Assembly: GCA_043816305.1 (NCBI GenBank)
Contig: JBDRHZ010000012.1
Coordinates: 76,952 to 140,951 of the forward strand
DNA length: 64,000 nucleotides
From: JAHIVN01 sp018816645
Lineage (GTDB): Bacteria > Patescibacteriota > Dojkabacteria > JAHIVN01
Direction of reading: 5' to 3'
The position numbers and the translations under genes were made by a program. The notes under the pieces were generated by a model. That model searched no databases. It was not told the DNA's origin and was given only the letters and a program-made list of their open reading frames with translations. Positions 8,720 through 17,377 of the stretch are shown piece by piece. Numbering within the stretch: position 1 is the stretch's first letter; each line of letters starts with the position of its first letter.

Positions 8720-10745
8720 GTACTTTGTTCTTTAATTGATAATATTTAGCGATAGGCTTTTGCCCTTTTATTTGATCAGTAATCATTACTGTCTTTATTC
8801 CCTGTGATTTGAAATACCCCTCCTGATTAGCTTTTGTGATAACTTTCATTCTATTGGAAGGATTGCTTACAAACTGTTGTATCTTTTGAGGATTATTATT
8901 TCCTGATATAACCTCGTTTTTTGAGTACCACTGAGTAATATGATCCCAGTGCTTGTCATTGCCGGTATCAAACGTTCTTCCTTGCTGTATCTCAATTGGT
9001 TTTGTTTGAACCACTTCATTTAGGTATTGCTGAGTGTTTGGATTAGAAAACGATATCTCCGATAGATCCATCATCTGATGAATGGTTGCTGGCTGATCTA
9101 CAAGCGGATAACCTTCAAAGGATTGATTGTAATTAGCCTGTTTGAATCCATTTGAAAGGACTGTGCTGTCCTTGACTGAAAGATCTTGAATTTGATCCAG
9201 CTTGGGTGATACAGAATACAAAGTTGAGGATTTCCCGCTGTCTTTTAATGCTCTATTATCAAGTGGCTTCATGCCAAGCATTGAAAATGCCTTCTTTGCA
9301 CCAACACCACCAATTACTGCTGTTTTAAAGCTTTCTCCCCCTGCCTTCAATGCTGATGATCCACTTTTAAATGCCACACCTGTATCCAGTGCTTTCTTTG
9401 CTGTACCTCCAAGTGGTAGTTTTGAAACAATCGCCTCACCTAATGCCTTGCCAGCCCATGAACGTACTGAGGCTGATTTTCCTTCTGACATTCCTGAAAC
9501 AATTCCTTCCTTAACTCTTCTGGCCTGTCCAATTGTTGCACCAGCTACAATTCCTCCTGCTACTGAGCCACCAATTCCCCATAAAATCCCTGAGAACCTG
9601 TTAATAATTGCTGGGATAATGTTTAAGAAAGCAAGTGAGCCAAGTCCAAGTATTACCTTCGGGACGGGCTCATCTACACTTGCGATTATTTCAATTGCTA
9701 TACCTATTCCTATCAGGAAAATCGGTTGCATAAATAAGGTTCTGAGTGTTTCCTCAAGATATGACCTGAAAAATTGTCCTCCTCCGGGTAGTAGTCCAAT
9801 TACAAATACAATTGGAAACAAAATCATGTGAAGTAACAAGTGGAAAAAACGGATGATGAATTGGAATAAAAGAGTGACTAACAGGAAAAATAGACCTATC
9901 CATAGAATTATTTCTGCAAAAATATTTAGTGTTCCTTGAATAGTAAACTGCAATTTCTGGTCAACAATTTGAAGTCCTAAAGCAGTAAACAGTGACTCTG
10001 AAAGTGTTCCTGAGCTTGATCCTGCGACAAGCCTTTGAAGCATGAACTTATCTAAAGCATTGGTAAGATCAATTGCATTAGCAAATAAAAACCTCATGGC
10101 AACCATACCGATAATAAAAAGAAGTGTCTTCTTTGCTATTTCCTTTAATAGCAGGATCCCCTTGAATGATCCTTCAAGTACAACATATGTCCCTGTAATA
10201 ACAATAATTAAAGGAAGAAGAAGCCAGGCGACACTTTGGGTTGCGTTGTAAAATTTATCAACATGAATAGGTATTCCGTTTCCCCTCGCATCTACTATCT
10301 GTCCATCGTTTTTTGCAATATTTGGTGTAAATGCTACATAATCATCAAATAGCTCAAGTCCCTGCATGACAATTTCAGATATTGCATCGACAATTGATTC
10401 TTGAAAGCTGGAAAATGGATTAAGCATATCAATCGGATTGGGGATTGTTTGTCCCTGTCCCTGATTTTCAATAACCACAATTCCTGTATCCTTCGGGTTT
10501 TCAGGAGATTTGAACTCCTGTTCAATCTTCGGCTGTACAGGTTCTTCTTTGGGATCTGGATTAAATAAAAGTGCAGAAACAATCTGAATAAGTCCGATTA
10601 AAAGCATTAATGCTATGCCAATAATGAAGATCCTGTTAATGAGTTTCATTTTCTCCTTATCAGCCTTTTTAATCTTTTCCTTTACTTCTAAAGCTTTATC
10701 ATGGATTGGTTTGTAAAACTTAATAAAGTTAAACATGTTATACAT
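8688..10745 (-). CDS. VirB6/TrbL-like polytopic channel protein
   Basis: The protein has 685 residues. An N-terminal helix near 40-63 is followed by a Pro-rich extracellular stretch. Several membrane helices lie between residues ~165 and 400 (AWLLLPLIIVITGTYVV, IILWIGLFFLLVTLLFQF, VIFPIVFVIGLL-like segments). A soluble Gly/Ala/Ser-rich tail of ~270 residues ends the protein. The multi-helix core and long tail match VirB6/TrbL proteins that line the inner-membrane channel. It is directly downstream of the pilin gene (8-nt overlap) and upstream of PrgI and VirB4. A 209-codon antisense frame at 9202-9831 is a shadow of this gene. Confidence 0.75.
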   Translation of the reverse strand: MYNMFNFIKFYKPIHDKALEVKEKIKKADKEKMKLINRIFIIGIALMLLIGLIQIVSALLFNPDPKEEPVQPKIEQEFKSPENPKDTGIVVIENQGQGQTIPNPIDMLNPFSSFQESIVDAISEIVMQGLELFDDYVAFTPNIAKNDGQIVDARGNGIPIHVDKFYNATQSVAWLLLPLIIVITGTYVVLEGSFKGILLLKEIAKKTLLFIIGMVAMRFLFANAIDLTNALDKFMLQRLVAGSSSGTLSESLFTALGLQIVDQKLQFTIQGTLNIFAEIILWIGLFFLLVTLLFQFIIRFFHLLLHMILFPIVFVIGLLPGGGQFFRSYLEETLRTLFMQPIFLIGIGIAIEIIASVDEPVPKVILGLGSLAFLNIIPAIINRFSGILWGIGGSVAGGIVAGATIGQARRVKEGIVSGMSEGKSASVRSWAGKALGEAIVSKLPLGGTAKKALDTGVAFKSGSSALKAGGESFKTAVIGGVGAKKAFSMLGMKPLDNRALKDSGKSSTLYSVSPKLDQIQDLSVKDSTVLSNGFKQANYNQSFEGYPLVDQPATIHQMMDLSEISFSNPNTQQYLNEVVQTKPIEIQQGRTFDTGNDKHWDHITQWYSKNEVISGNNNPQKIQQFVSNPSNRMKVITKANQEGYFKSQGIKTVMITDQIKGQKPIAKYYQLKNKVHAGNRTAKTK

Positions 10746-11076
10746 TGGCTATGAATTTAATAGCGTCCAAAATAAAGTCAGGTTTGAATAGGAAGAGTGC
10801 GGCAATTAGCAATAAGAGAATATCTCTAGCTAAAGCTCCTCGATATTGAGGGTTATCCTTGTTATTAAGCATTTCAAAGGCATCTTTTATGATGAAAAGA
10901 ATAAATACTCCTGAACCAATTCTAGTCGCTAAAGTAACAATTCTCTCAATAATCGCTGATATTTCACCGCTTGGATCAGATTGAGCATAAGCAGTCTGAA
11001 CCGCTATAAACGGATACATCAGAAACGTTGTTCCAACTAATATCAATTTCTTGATCTTTTCGATTTTGTTCTTCAT
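10738..11076 (-). CDS. VirB2/TrbC-like pilin subunit candidate
   Basis: The protein has 112 residues: a basic N-terminus, a signal peptide with likely cleavage after AYA (AVQTAYAQSD), then two hydrophobic helices (IVTLATRIGSGVFILFIIKDAF and ILLLLIAALFLF) joined by a short polar loop (NNKDNPQYRG). Small size, cleavable signal and a two-helix hairpin fit VirB2/TrbC conjugative pilins. It lies directly upstream of the VirB6-like gene. It would be the only repeating pilus subunit in the operon. Confidence 0.75.
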   Translation of the reverse strand: MKNKIEKIKKLILVGTTFLMYPFIAVQTAYAQSDPSGEISAIIERIVTLATRIGSGVFILFIIKDAFEMLNNKDNPQYRGALARDILLLLIAALFLFKPDFILDAIKFIANV

Positions 11077-11093
11077 ATATGTTGATTAATAAA

Positions 11094-11231
11094 TTAATGT
11101 GGCTCATCCTCCTTTAGGGGATCTTCGTATTTCTTCTGTTTACGGTCTTTCTTCTCGTGGTATATGCCTCTTATGAAAATGACTGCTACATAAAAAGCAA
11201 AAACACTAACAAATATTACTAAGGTGATCAT
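11094..11231 (-). CDS. 45-residue single-pass membrane peptide in the transfer operon
   Basis: The ATG at 11231 overlaps the stop of the adhesin gene as ATGA, and the frame stays open to TAA at 11094. The peptide begins with a membrane helix (MITLVIFVSVFAFYVAVIF) and has a highly charged cytoplasmic tail (HEKKDRKQKKYEDPLKEDE). The coupling to the gene above, the single clean helix and its position just before the pilin support a real gene. Its function is unknown; an assembly or adhesin-associated factor is one possibility. Confidence 0.65.
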   Translation of the reverse strand: MITLVIFVSVFAFYVAVIFIRGIYHEKKDRKQKKYEDPLKEDEPH

Positions 11232-14200
11232 TTCTTTCTTCTTTTTGATTTAATAATTAAGATTAATGTCATAGTACCGATGAGGATCAGCCCAAGACCA
11301 AGTGAGACAGGTCTCAGTATTGATTCTCCTGTCTGTGCGATAACAACATCTCTGTAAATTCCAGCATTGAGAAAGTTGATACATCCGCTTGCTGTGAGGT
11401 ATCTGACTCCATCTTTTACATAATCCTCGATCTCTCCATTATCCTTTGGAGGAAGTAAAACGAGCTTAAACTCATCAGGAGTAGTGATATTGTCATAGCC
11501 TTCCGGCTTGAAAACCCTAACAGTTATTAAAGTGTTGTATGGAAGCCCTGTGTATTCGTAATGACCGTTTTGATCTGTAGATATCTCTACTTCATTGCCT
11601 TCAAGGTAATCAGTTTCTCCCCATTTGAGATTTACTCTTACATCAGCAATTCCTTTCTCAGATTCGTCATATTTGCTGTTGTTGTTTGAATCTTCCCAAA
11701 TAAAGCCTCCCATACAGCAGGAACTTACTGTAGCTGTTATCACTTCGCTTTCAATCTGATCAATAACAGGAGTGTAAATAACAGCAGTATTCCTGACCTC
11801 AGTTCCGCTTTCAGTCGGTATTTCTATAACAACTTTGAATGAAAAAGTACCTTCAGCTTGAGGTTCAAGTTGTCCAATACTCCAAGATACTTCGTTCTTC
11901 TCAGAATTAAATTCACTTGGAATTAAAGGATCTGGATTAACAAACTCAACAAACTTAGTATGTTCAGGAATAGAATCTGTTATCTTTGTTTCCGGCGAGT
12001 ATCCTGTTCCTGTATTTTTATAGCGGATTGTGTAAACAATCATTTCACCGGGTGATACGGTTTCCGGTAGCGTTTGCTCCTTAATAAGCTCTAGTATTGG
12101 AGCGTGTACTATTATTTCAACTTCATCATTAATCTGCGGTCTTTCGTTTTCGTTTGAATCTGTATAGTTGTATTCAACCTCGTTGTTAAATACATCGAGA
12201 TCTTCAACAGGAACAAGGAATTTAGCTCTGATTTGAATATCAATACTTTGTCCAGCCTCAAGCTCAACTTCAAAACTGATGTTCTGTCCGTCAACTATAG
12301 TTTTATCTTCAGGATAATCAGCAGAAACAAACTGAAGCCCTTCAGGAAGGGTATCGCTTACTGTTCCAACAGCTTTTGCACTACCTGTATTTTCAATGTG
12401 AATTGAATAAACAATTTCCTCATCACTCTGATACTCTAATTTGTCTGATACTTTTACAATCTGCGCGTCTGGCTGGTTTACCTTAATTATTGCATTGTCG
12501 GTATCTGTTTCAACGAGTTCATTTTCCGATACAATTTCTGATACATTGTTAATTAACCTTTCTGCATCATCGTAAGATAAAGTAACTGTAGAATCTGAGT
12601 TGATCTTCACCCTGAATTCTTTAACTTTCCATTCGTCACTAACTTTTAGATCCCCGATATTCCAGATAATGTCGTATCCCGTTGAAGTTTCGATTACTTC
12701 AATGTTATCCGACACATCAAAAACTTCACTGGATAAAATAACCTCAAATTGATTTCCATCCTTATCGGTAATGTATTTTGGAAGATGATCTATTACAGAA
12801 GTATCAGGACTGTCTGCGTTACCAGTGTTTCTATAAATGAGGGTATATTTAAGTGAATCTCCTGCAATTGCGTAAACATCACTTGAATTATTCAAGATAC
12901 TATCTGCATCAGATCCATATTCGGGATGGTCAACATCTTTTCCGCTGTGGTCTCTTCCTTTCTCAACTGCTGTTTCATTAATCACAAACTTTTCAATATC
13001 ATTATCAGGATAAGCTTCAACAGGCAGGTTATGTTCTGCTTGGGCTGGCGGATAAAAGGAGGTTTCTGTTACTGCAAGATTGTTTAAGTTTGTAGTCCCA
13101 ACAGGGAAAACAGGATCAAGAACAGCATTGAACGTTAGCGTTTTACTAGAACCCCAAATGCTTCTTGAATCAGGTTGATATGAGCCATTAAGGATATATT
13201 GAGGCTCAGTTGTACTCCAAACAACTCTCCGTGTTTCTCCATCCCAAGCGCCATCATCTGAAATATCGGAAACTGTCATTCTTTCAGGTACAAAGTCATA
13301 AACCTCTGTGTTATATGCGTTTCCAGTACCAATATTTCTTACATTAATCACCCAGTGAATAGTTTGAGCAGGATCGGCTGTATCAATTCCATCATCTTTG
13401 GTTATCTCAAGTATCGGGGCGTGTATAGTCGTTATTGTCGAATCACTGACTGGCGGTACTTCGTTTGTTCTGACCTCTGCTATGTTGTTAATCTGGGTGT
13501 TATCAGCAATTCCTGTATTGAACTGAACCGTAAACTGGACACGCCTATTTTCAGTTTGAGGTAAATTCCCTATATCCCAAACGATTTCACCGACTAGCAG
13601 TCCACTTGGATCAATTCGAGTAGTTAAGACCCCTCCATCGCTTATATCAATTATCCGACCTTTTCTTATAACTTCCGATACATTATCGTGAATTGAAACA
13701 GAGTGCGCATCCGCGTCACCGCTGTTTTCAATGAAGATCGAGTAGGTCGTTAGCCTTTCGGTATTATCCGGATGCGCGCCTTGTATATGGTTTGAACTGC
13801 TGTTTGTTTCATCGCTGTCTGATACAGTTTTATCAATCGTCATTCTTACTTCAGCAGTAATATTCGTCTGAGTCGAGTCATTAATAGGAGAAGTCTGATC
13901 GCTATCTACAATAGCAGTATTAGGAGCTTGATAAGTGCCGTGTGCTAAAGGAGAAGTAACTCTTGCTCTAACCGTAAAAGTCCTTGTTTCACTATGTTCA
14001 AGTGTTCCAACATTCCAAGTGATTGTATTTCCATTGTCATTTCCACCACCTGAATCAATTATTTGTATTAAAGACTGGTCATAATCGTCTGTAACTGTAA
14101 CTCCTGTTGCTCTTCCACCAGTATTGCCAACCGTTATATTATATGAAATTTCTTCATTCGGTCTTGAGTCGTTTGTCTCAACATTTGTTTCATCATTGTC

Positions 14201-15382
14201 GCTAACAGTTTTATTAACAGTTAGTACAGGTGGAAGATCGAGCCTTACCTGTCCTGAATTAAACCAGTAAGGTATAAGAACAACATTGATAGGTGGTCTT
14301 TCTATTTGTCCCCAAACTGGCTGATTTGCATTCCAGTTTGACGGTGAGCCTAAGTCGTCTCTTTGAACAACTCCGGGTCTGATTGCAGGGTTTCCAACAT
14401 CATAAATTGAAGGCTGAGTTTCCGATTGCGTTTCTTCGTGCCAGTTGTTATCCCAGATAGTCGCAGGATCATTAATTATTATATTCGGATAATTTGTTCC
14501 CCAATTCTCATCGTAAGTAACAGTCCTATTTTGTCCTGAATTGATACAAAAGGTTTGGTCATATACTGCACCAGTCGGCATTACATCTCTAAAGCGGATA
14601 TTGCATAAATTGTATGCAGATGCATTTCGTAAAACTGCTGTATATCTGACTGTTAAGTTTGAACCATTCCATATTGGTGAAGCTGTAAAGCTTTGAAGCT
14701 GAATTGGCTGAATTGTCTCAAAAGAGTAAATAACATGACCGTATGCCGAAACATGATCGGGGAAATATCCTACATAACCCGAAGTAATATACTTACCGCT
14801 TCTTGCAGGAAAACCATTCATATAGATAGTTCCATAAGTTCCACCCGCTCCAAGTCTTGTTATATCCCCATCAGCCGGATTTACTCTTGATGTGAAGAAA
14901 TTGAGTGCATCAAGGTTTACTCCGTGACCTGCATAACTGTATGACCACTCTCCAATTTCAATTCTAGTATTCGGCGGTACTGCAACTCTATCCGCAATAT
15001 AAGGATACCTGTGAGCATCAGGATAGGTGATATCAGCAACTTGTGTAAAATGATGATTTTGAATCCAGTTGCCATTTACACCATCAACATTCCCATTATC
15101 CCAATTAACTCCATTGCCTCCAATATCGTTGTACTGAAGTCCGACTACTGTTGCGAACTGACAGCCTCCGACATCCCCATCAGGATAAAAAGGATCTGCA
15201 TGTACTGGTGTTGTAAAAAGCAGATTGGTAATTCCAGAAGTGAATAATATCGTTAAAACAGTAAAGAAAGCCCTAAGAAGCTTTCCGATACGCTTTCTTC
15301 TGAATATTCGTTTTGTTAAAAGCCGATGTTTTAAAAAGCTTTTAATACGGTTATTGATAGGCTCTGTATTTTGAGACTTCAT
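11228..15382 (-). CDS. Large surface adhesin with DUF11 repeats and sorting-like C-terminus
   Basis: The protein has 1384 residues. A long basic N-terminus leads into a signal peptide with likely cleavage after VHA (~62). Residues ~65-380 form an unrecognised beta-rich head. Six DUF11-type domains follow (~385-1250), recognisable by repeated (E/D)xxKxxxD openings, N(T/S)GxxxA motifs and Asp/Pro-rich ends. A Cna-B/SdrD-like domain (GGFIWEDSNNNSKYDESEKG) precedes the C-terminus IAQTGE, a hydrophobic helix and KSKRRKK. The last part has the LPXTG sorting-signal layout with a variant motif. Placement inside the secretion operon suggests a mating or attachment adhesin. It overlaps the gene above by 32 nt. 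Confidence 0.8.
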   Translation of the reverse strand: MKSQNTEPINNRIKSFLKHRLLTKRIFRRKRIGKLLRAFFTVLTILFTSGITNLLFTTPVHADPFYPDGDVGGCQFATVVGLQYNDIGGNGVNWDNGNVDGVNGNWIQNHHFTQVADITYPDAHRYPYIADRVAVPPNTRIEIGEWSYSYAGHGVNLDALNFFTSRVNPADGDITRLGAGGTYGTIYMNGFPARSGKYITSGYVGYFPDHVSAYGHVIYSFETIQPIQLQSFTASPIWNGSNLTVRYTAVLRNASAYNLCNIRFRDVMPTGAVYDQTFCINSGQNRTVTYDENWGTNYPNIIINDPATIWDNNWHEETQSETQPSIYDVGNPAIRPGVVQRDDLGSPSNWNANQPVWGQIERPPINVVLIPYWFNSGQVRLDLPPVLTVNKTVSDNDETNVETNDSRPNEEISYNITVGNTGGRATGVTVTDDYDQSLIQIIDSGGGNDNGNTITWNVGTLEHSETRTFTVRARVTSPLAHGTYQAPNTAIVDSDQTSPINDSTQTNITAEVRMTIDKTVSDSDETNSSSNHIQGAHPDNTERLTTYSIFIENSGDADAHSVSIHDNVSEVIRKGRIIDISDGGVLTTRIDPSGLLVGEIVWDIGNLPQTENRRVQFTVQFNTGIADNTQINNIAEVRTNEVPPVSDSTITTIHAPILEITKDDGIDTADPAQTIHWVINVRNIGTGNAYNTEVYDFVPERMTVSDISDDGAWDGETRRVVWSTTEPQYILNGSYQPDSRSIWGSSKTLTFNAVLDPVFPVGTTNLNNLAVTETSFYPPAQAEHNLPVEAYPDNDIEKFVINETAVEKGRDHSGKDVDHPEYGSDADSILNNSSDVYAIAGDSLKYTLIYRNTGNADSPDTSVIDHLPKYITDKDGNQFEVILSSEVFDVSDNIEVIETSTGYDIIWNIGDLKVSDEWKVKEFRVKINSDSTVTLSYDDAERLINNVSEIVSENELVETDTDNAIIKVNQPDAQIVKVSDKLEYQSDEEIVYSIHIENTGSAKAVGTVSDTLPEGLQFVSADYPEDKTIVDGQNISFEVELEAGQSIDIQIRAKFLVPVEDLDVFNNEVEYNYTDSNENERPQINDEVEIIVHAPILELIKEQTLPETVSPGEMIVYTIRYKNTGTGYSPETKITDSIPEHTKFVEFVNPDPLIPSEFNSEKNEVSWSIGQLEPQAEGTFSFKVVIEIPTESGTEVRNTAVIYTPVIDQIESEVITATVSSCCMGGFIWEDSNNNSKYDESEKGIADVRVNLKWGETDYLEGNEVEISTDQNGHYEYTGLPYNTLITVRVFKPEGYDNITTPDEFKLVLLPPKDNGEIEDYVKDGVRYLTASGCINFLNAGIYRDVVIAQTGESILRPVSLGLGLILIGTMTLILIIKSKRRKK

Positions 15383-15716
15383 TTTTTAAATACTTAATAT
15401 TTAATTTAACTACTAGAGTTCCTTCTTCTCTGTTTTTGATTTTTAGAAGTCCACGCTTATTTACCTGTTGTATTGCCTCATTTAAACTTCCACTTGTTAT
15501 TCCACATCCGTATATTTGAAAAATTCTTTCTCCTGTATCATTGAAAAAGTCCTGTCCGTTGAGGAGTTCCTCTTTAAATACAAAACACCAGTGTTCTGGA
15601 CAAAAACCAAGATAGACAAGCAGGAAAATAGTTAATCGGGCTTCTAATTCAGAAGCATTCCTTAGAATATGAAATACAAAGTGCATCAATGCTGTTTCTG
15701 TGTCTTGTCTTATCAT
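15351..15716 (-). CDS. Hypothetical protein of the transfer operon
   Basis: This 121-residue soluble protein is not recognised. The N-terminal half is hydrophobic-helical (ALMHFVFHILRNASELEARLTIFLLVYLGF). The second half has a pattern like a winged helix (SGSLNEAIQQVNKRGLLKIKNREEGTLVVKLN). It overlaps the neighbouring genes by 4 and 32 nt, so it is translated with them. A DNA-binding accessory role is a guess from the wing-like end. Confidence 0.55.
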   Translation of the reverse strand: MIRQDTETALMHFVFHILRNASELEARLTIFLLVYLGFCPEHWCFVFKEELLNGQDFFNDTGERIFQIYGCGITSGSLNEAIQQVNKRGLLKIKNREEGTLVVKLNIKYLKNEVSKYRAYQ

Positions 15717-16114
15717 TTGAAGTAAATAACAACTGAGTTAGATATATTGAAAACTGGATTACCGTTTGATTTGCGAATTTCAACCTTTGGCACATTCAAA
15801 CCATGCTTGTTACATGCTTCACGAAGGCTTTCTACTCTCTGCCTTAACTTATCTTTTCTGTGCATGAGGTTTTTGACTGCTTCCAGATAGTCCTCAAAGC
15901 TGGCAATCATATAAAAGCCGTATGGACCTTTCGTTGTTGATCCAATCGGATAATTTCCTTCGTTAACCAAATACTGAACGACACGTCTGATTTCTCTATC
16001 GTTAAGCGGTACACATTCCATCAGCTGATCAACCTGTATAGGATCTACTTTGCCGATATGCTTCCGAATCAGCTTTAATATTTGTTTTTGGTATCTTCTT
16101 TCTTGTTCGTTCAT
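15713..16114 (-). CDS. Winged-helix-like hypothetical protein
   Basis: The protein has 133 residues. The N-terminal ~75 residues have a helix-turn-helix pattern with a wing (QVDQLMECVPLNDREIRRVVQYLVNEG, then YPIGSTTKGPYGFYMIAS), as in phage replisome-organiser-like proteins. A helical arm follows (DYLEAVKNLMHRKDKLRQRVESLREAC). It is coupled to its neighbours by ATGA overlaps. A role in regulation or replication of the element is inferred. Confidence 0.6.
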   Translation of the reverse strand: MNEQERRYQKQILKLIRKHIGKVDPIQVDQLMECVPLNDREIRRVVQYLVNEGNYPIGSTTKGPYGFYMIASFEDYLEAVKNLMHRKDKLRQRVESLREACNKHGLNVPKVEIRKSNGNPVFNISNSVVIYFK

Positions 16115-16314
16115 ACTTGATACATTGGTAATTTGCCTTGCATCTTTGAGTAGGCGTTATGACAAACTTTGGCGTAATTTGTTAAATTAGTTGCAATGAT
16201 CTCAACCTTTTCTTCCGTAAGCTTTCTTTTGTATCTCGGTTCAAACACCTTCCTTATCTGACGTAAAAATTCCTTTCGGTCTGCTACTTTTTGCTTTTCC
16301 CTCTTTGTCATCAT
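16111..16314 (-). CDS. Small basic hypothetical protein
   Basis: This 67-residue protein is rich in Lys and Arg and predicted helical (MTKREKQKVADRKEFLRQIRKVF). No family is recognised. It has 4-nt overlaps with both the XRE gene upstream and the winged-helix gene downstream, which is the main reason to accept it as real. Confidence 0.5.
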   Translation of the reverse strand: MMTKREKQKVADRKEFLRQIRKVFEPRYKRKLTEEKVEIIATNLTNYAKVCHNAYSKMQGKLPMYQV

Positions 16315-16517
16315 TTTTTGTCCTTACAGATAAACAATTTTTCAAGTCTCTCTCCAATGGCTTTAGCTATACGAAAAGCATTTGAAAGGTTAGGTATCGA
16401 TTCACCTCGCTCTATTTTGATGTAACCCATTAAGGATAAATTGGCTCTGCGAGCAACCTCTCTTTGAGTCAATTTCTTGTTTTTCCTCACTATTTTCAGG
16501 TTATTCTTAATGGTCAT
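16311..16517 (-). CDS. XRE-family DNA-binding protein, first gene of the transfer operon
   Basis: The protein has 68 residues, essentially a single XRE/Cro helix-turn-helix domain (NLKIVRKNKKLTQREVARRA, then NLSLMGYIKIERGESIPN). It is the promoter-proximal gene of the operon and faces the divergent S24 repressor gene. Small Cro-like proteins in this position commonly oppose the phage-type repressor, so a lysogeny-like switch is likely. The ATG at 16517 lies about 32 nt after the predicted transcription start and has no clear Shine-Dalgarno sequence. Confidence 0.75.
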   Translation of the reverse strand: MTIKNNLKIVRKNKKLTQREVARRANLSLMGYIKIERGESIPNLSNAFRIAKAIGERLEKLFICKDKK

Positions 16518-16533
16518 TTGTGATATATAGAAA

Positions 16534-16555
16534 ACTGTATATTTATTTATACAGT
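16534..16555. promoter_or_regulatory. Operator-like palindrome at the start of the transfer operon
   Basis: A perfect inverted repeat ACTGTATA-N6-TATACAGT contains CTGT-N12-ACAG. It overlaps the predicted transcription start of the minus-strand operon, the expected place for a repressor. It resembles SOS/CI-type operators but has a wider spacer than the E. coli LexA box (CTGT-N8-ACAG). Confidence 0.65.
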
Positions 16556-16584
16556 ATCATATATAGACTAATAATTGTGGTCAA
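16556..16584 (-). promoter_or_regulatory. Promoter of the transfer operon
   Basis: On the minus strand, -35 TTGACC (16579-16584) and -10 TATGAT (16556-16561) are separated by exactly 17 bp. The predicted start near 16549 falls inside the palindrome at 16534-16555. Confidence 0.7.
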
Positions 16585-16668
16585 GAAAAATAATCCCGAG
16601 TAACTCTGAGAGTATACCGATTCACCTTTACTAACCGAGCAAATTCGAGTTTTACGAAATTCATAATG

Positions 16669-16702
16669 TACACTTGACTTTATATACTAAAGTGTATATT
16701 AT
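16669..16702 (+). promoter_or_regulatory. Promoter and overlapping inverted repeat of the S24 repressor gene
   Basis: -35 TTGACT (16674-16679) and -10 TATTAT (16697-16702) are 17 bp apart. An inverted repeat TACACTT-N14-AAGTGTA (16669-16696) overlaps the -35 box and the whole spacer, which suggests autoregulation. The expected start site (~16709) lies at or after the first ATG (16706). The mRNA is therefore leaderless, or translation starts at the ATG at 16715 or 16727. Confidence 0.65.
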
Positions 16703-16705
16703 TAT

Positions 16706-17377
16706 ATGTATTCTATGACTAACAAGATGATTCACTCTTTAGGAAAACTCTTAAAACAAATTCGAATAGAAAAAGGGCTTACACAGATAGATGTAGGTCG
16801 TAAAATGGGCTTTACCAGCAATGGCTATGTTGCGACCATTGAAAAGGGGAAATATGAGCCCAATGAAGAAACACTTAAAAAGTATGCAAAAGCGTTAGAT
16901 ATTACTTTTGAAAAGATATTAAAGGTCAAGCAAAAAGGACGTTTAATGGATATGGGATTAAGAGAAGATCATATCTTTACAGAAATGATGCGTATCCCTA
17001 TTCTTGGTCAAGTACCATGCGGAGAACCTTCTGAGGCTATTGAAGAAGCTCATGAGTACTTTCCTGTACCCTTTGATGAAGAGCTGTCCAGAAAAAAAGA
17101 TATATTCGGACTCAAAGCTAATGGACTCTCTATGAAAGACGCGGGAATTTTACCCGGAGATATAATTATCATTGATCCTTACGCTTTCATAAACAATGGA
17201 GATATTGTTGTTGCTAAGATAAGTGAAGATGTAACTTTAAAGTTTTATTATGAGCGTGGCGGTTATGTTGAGTTAAGACCAGCAAATCCTGATTTTAAAC
17301 CGATTAAAACCAACGACCCTTCTTTTAGAGTTGTTGGGAAAGTAATTAAGAAAATAACTGTTGAAAATTATGCTTAA
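16706..17377 (+). CDS. LexA/CI-like repressor with S24 self-cleaving domain
   Basis: The protein has 223 residues. An XRE helix-turn-helix lies at ~10-70 (LKQIRIEKGLTQIDVGRKMGF). The S24 domain has cleavage site Cys105-Gly106 (QVPCGEP), catalytic Ser142 (NGLSM) and Lys179 (VTLKFY). The Ser-Lys spacing of 37 is the same as in LexA and UmuD, and the Cys-Gly bond is as in UmuD. This is the expected master repressor of the element, inactivated on DNA damage. Its promoter faces that of the transfer operon. The recombinase gene overlaps its end by 8 nt, so the two are probably co-transcribed. The ATG at 16727 (MIHSLGK) is a likely alternative start. Confidence 0.88.
   Translation: MYSMTNKMIHSLGKLLKQIRIEKGLTQIDVGRKMGFTSNGYVATIEKGKYEPNEETLKKYAKALDITFEKILKVKQKGRLMDMGLREDHIFTEMMRIPILGQVPCGEPSEAIEEAHEYFPVPFDEELSRKKDIFGLKANGLSMKDAGILPGDIIIIDPYAFINNGDIVVAKISEDVTLKFYYERGGYVELRPANPDFKPIKTNDPSFRVVGKVIKKITVENYA

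Noticed and set aside
9202..9831. 209-codon open frame on the plus strand
   Set aside because: It lies wholly antisense to the VirB6-like gene, whose membrane helices and overlaps with neighbours are convincing. Its translation has no recognisable features.
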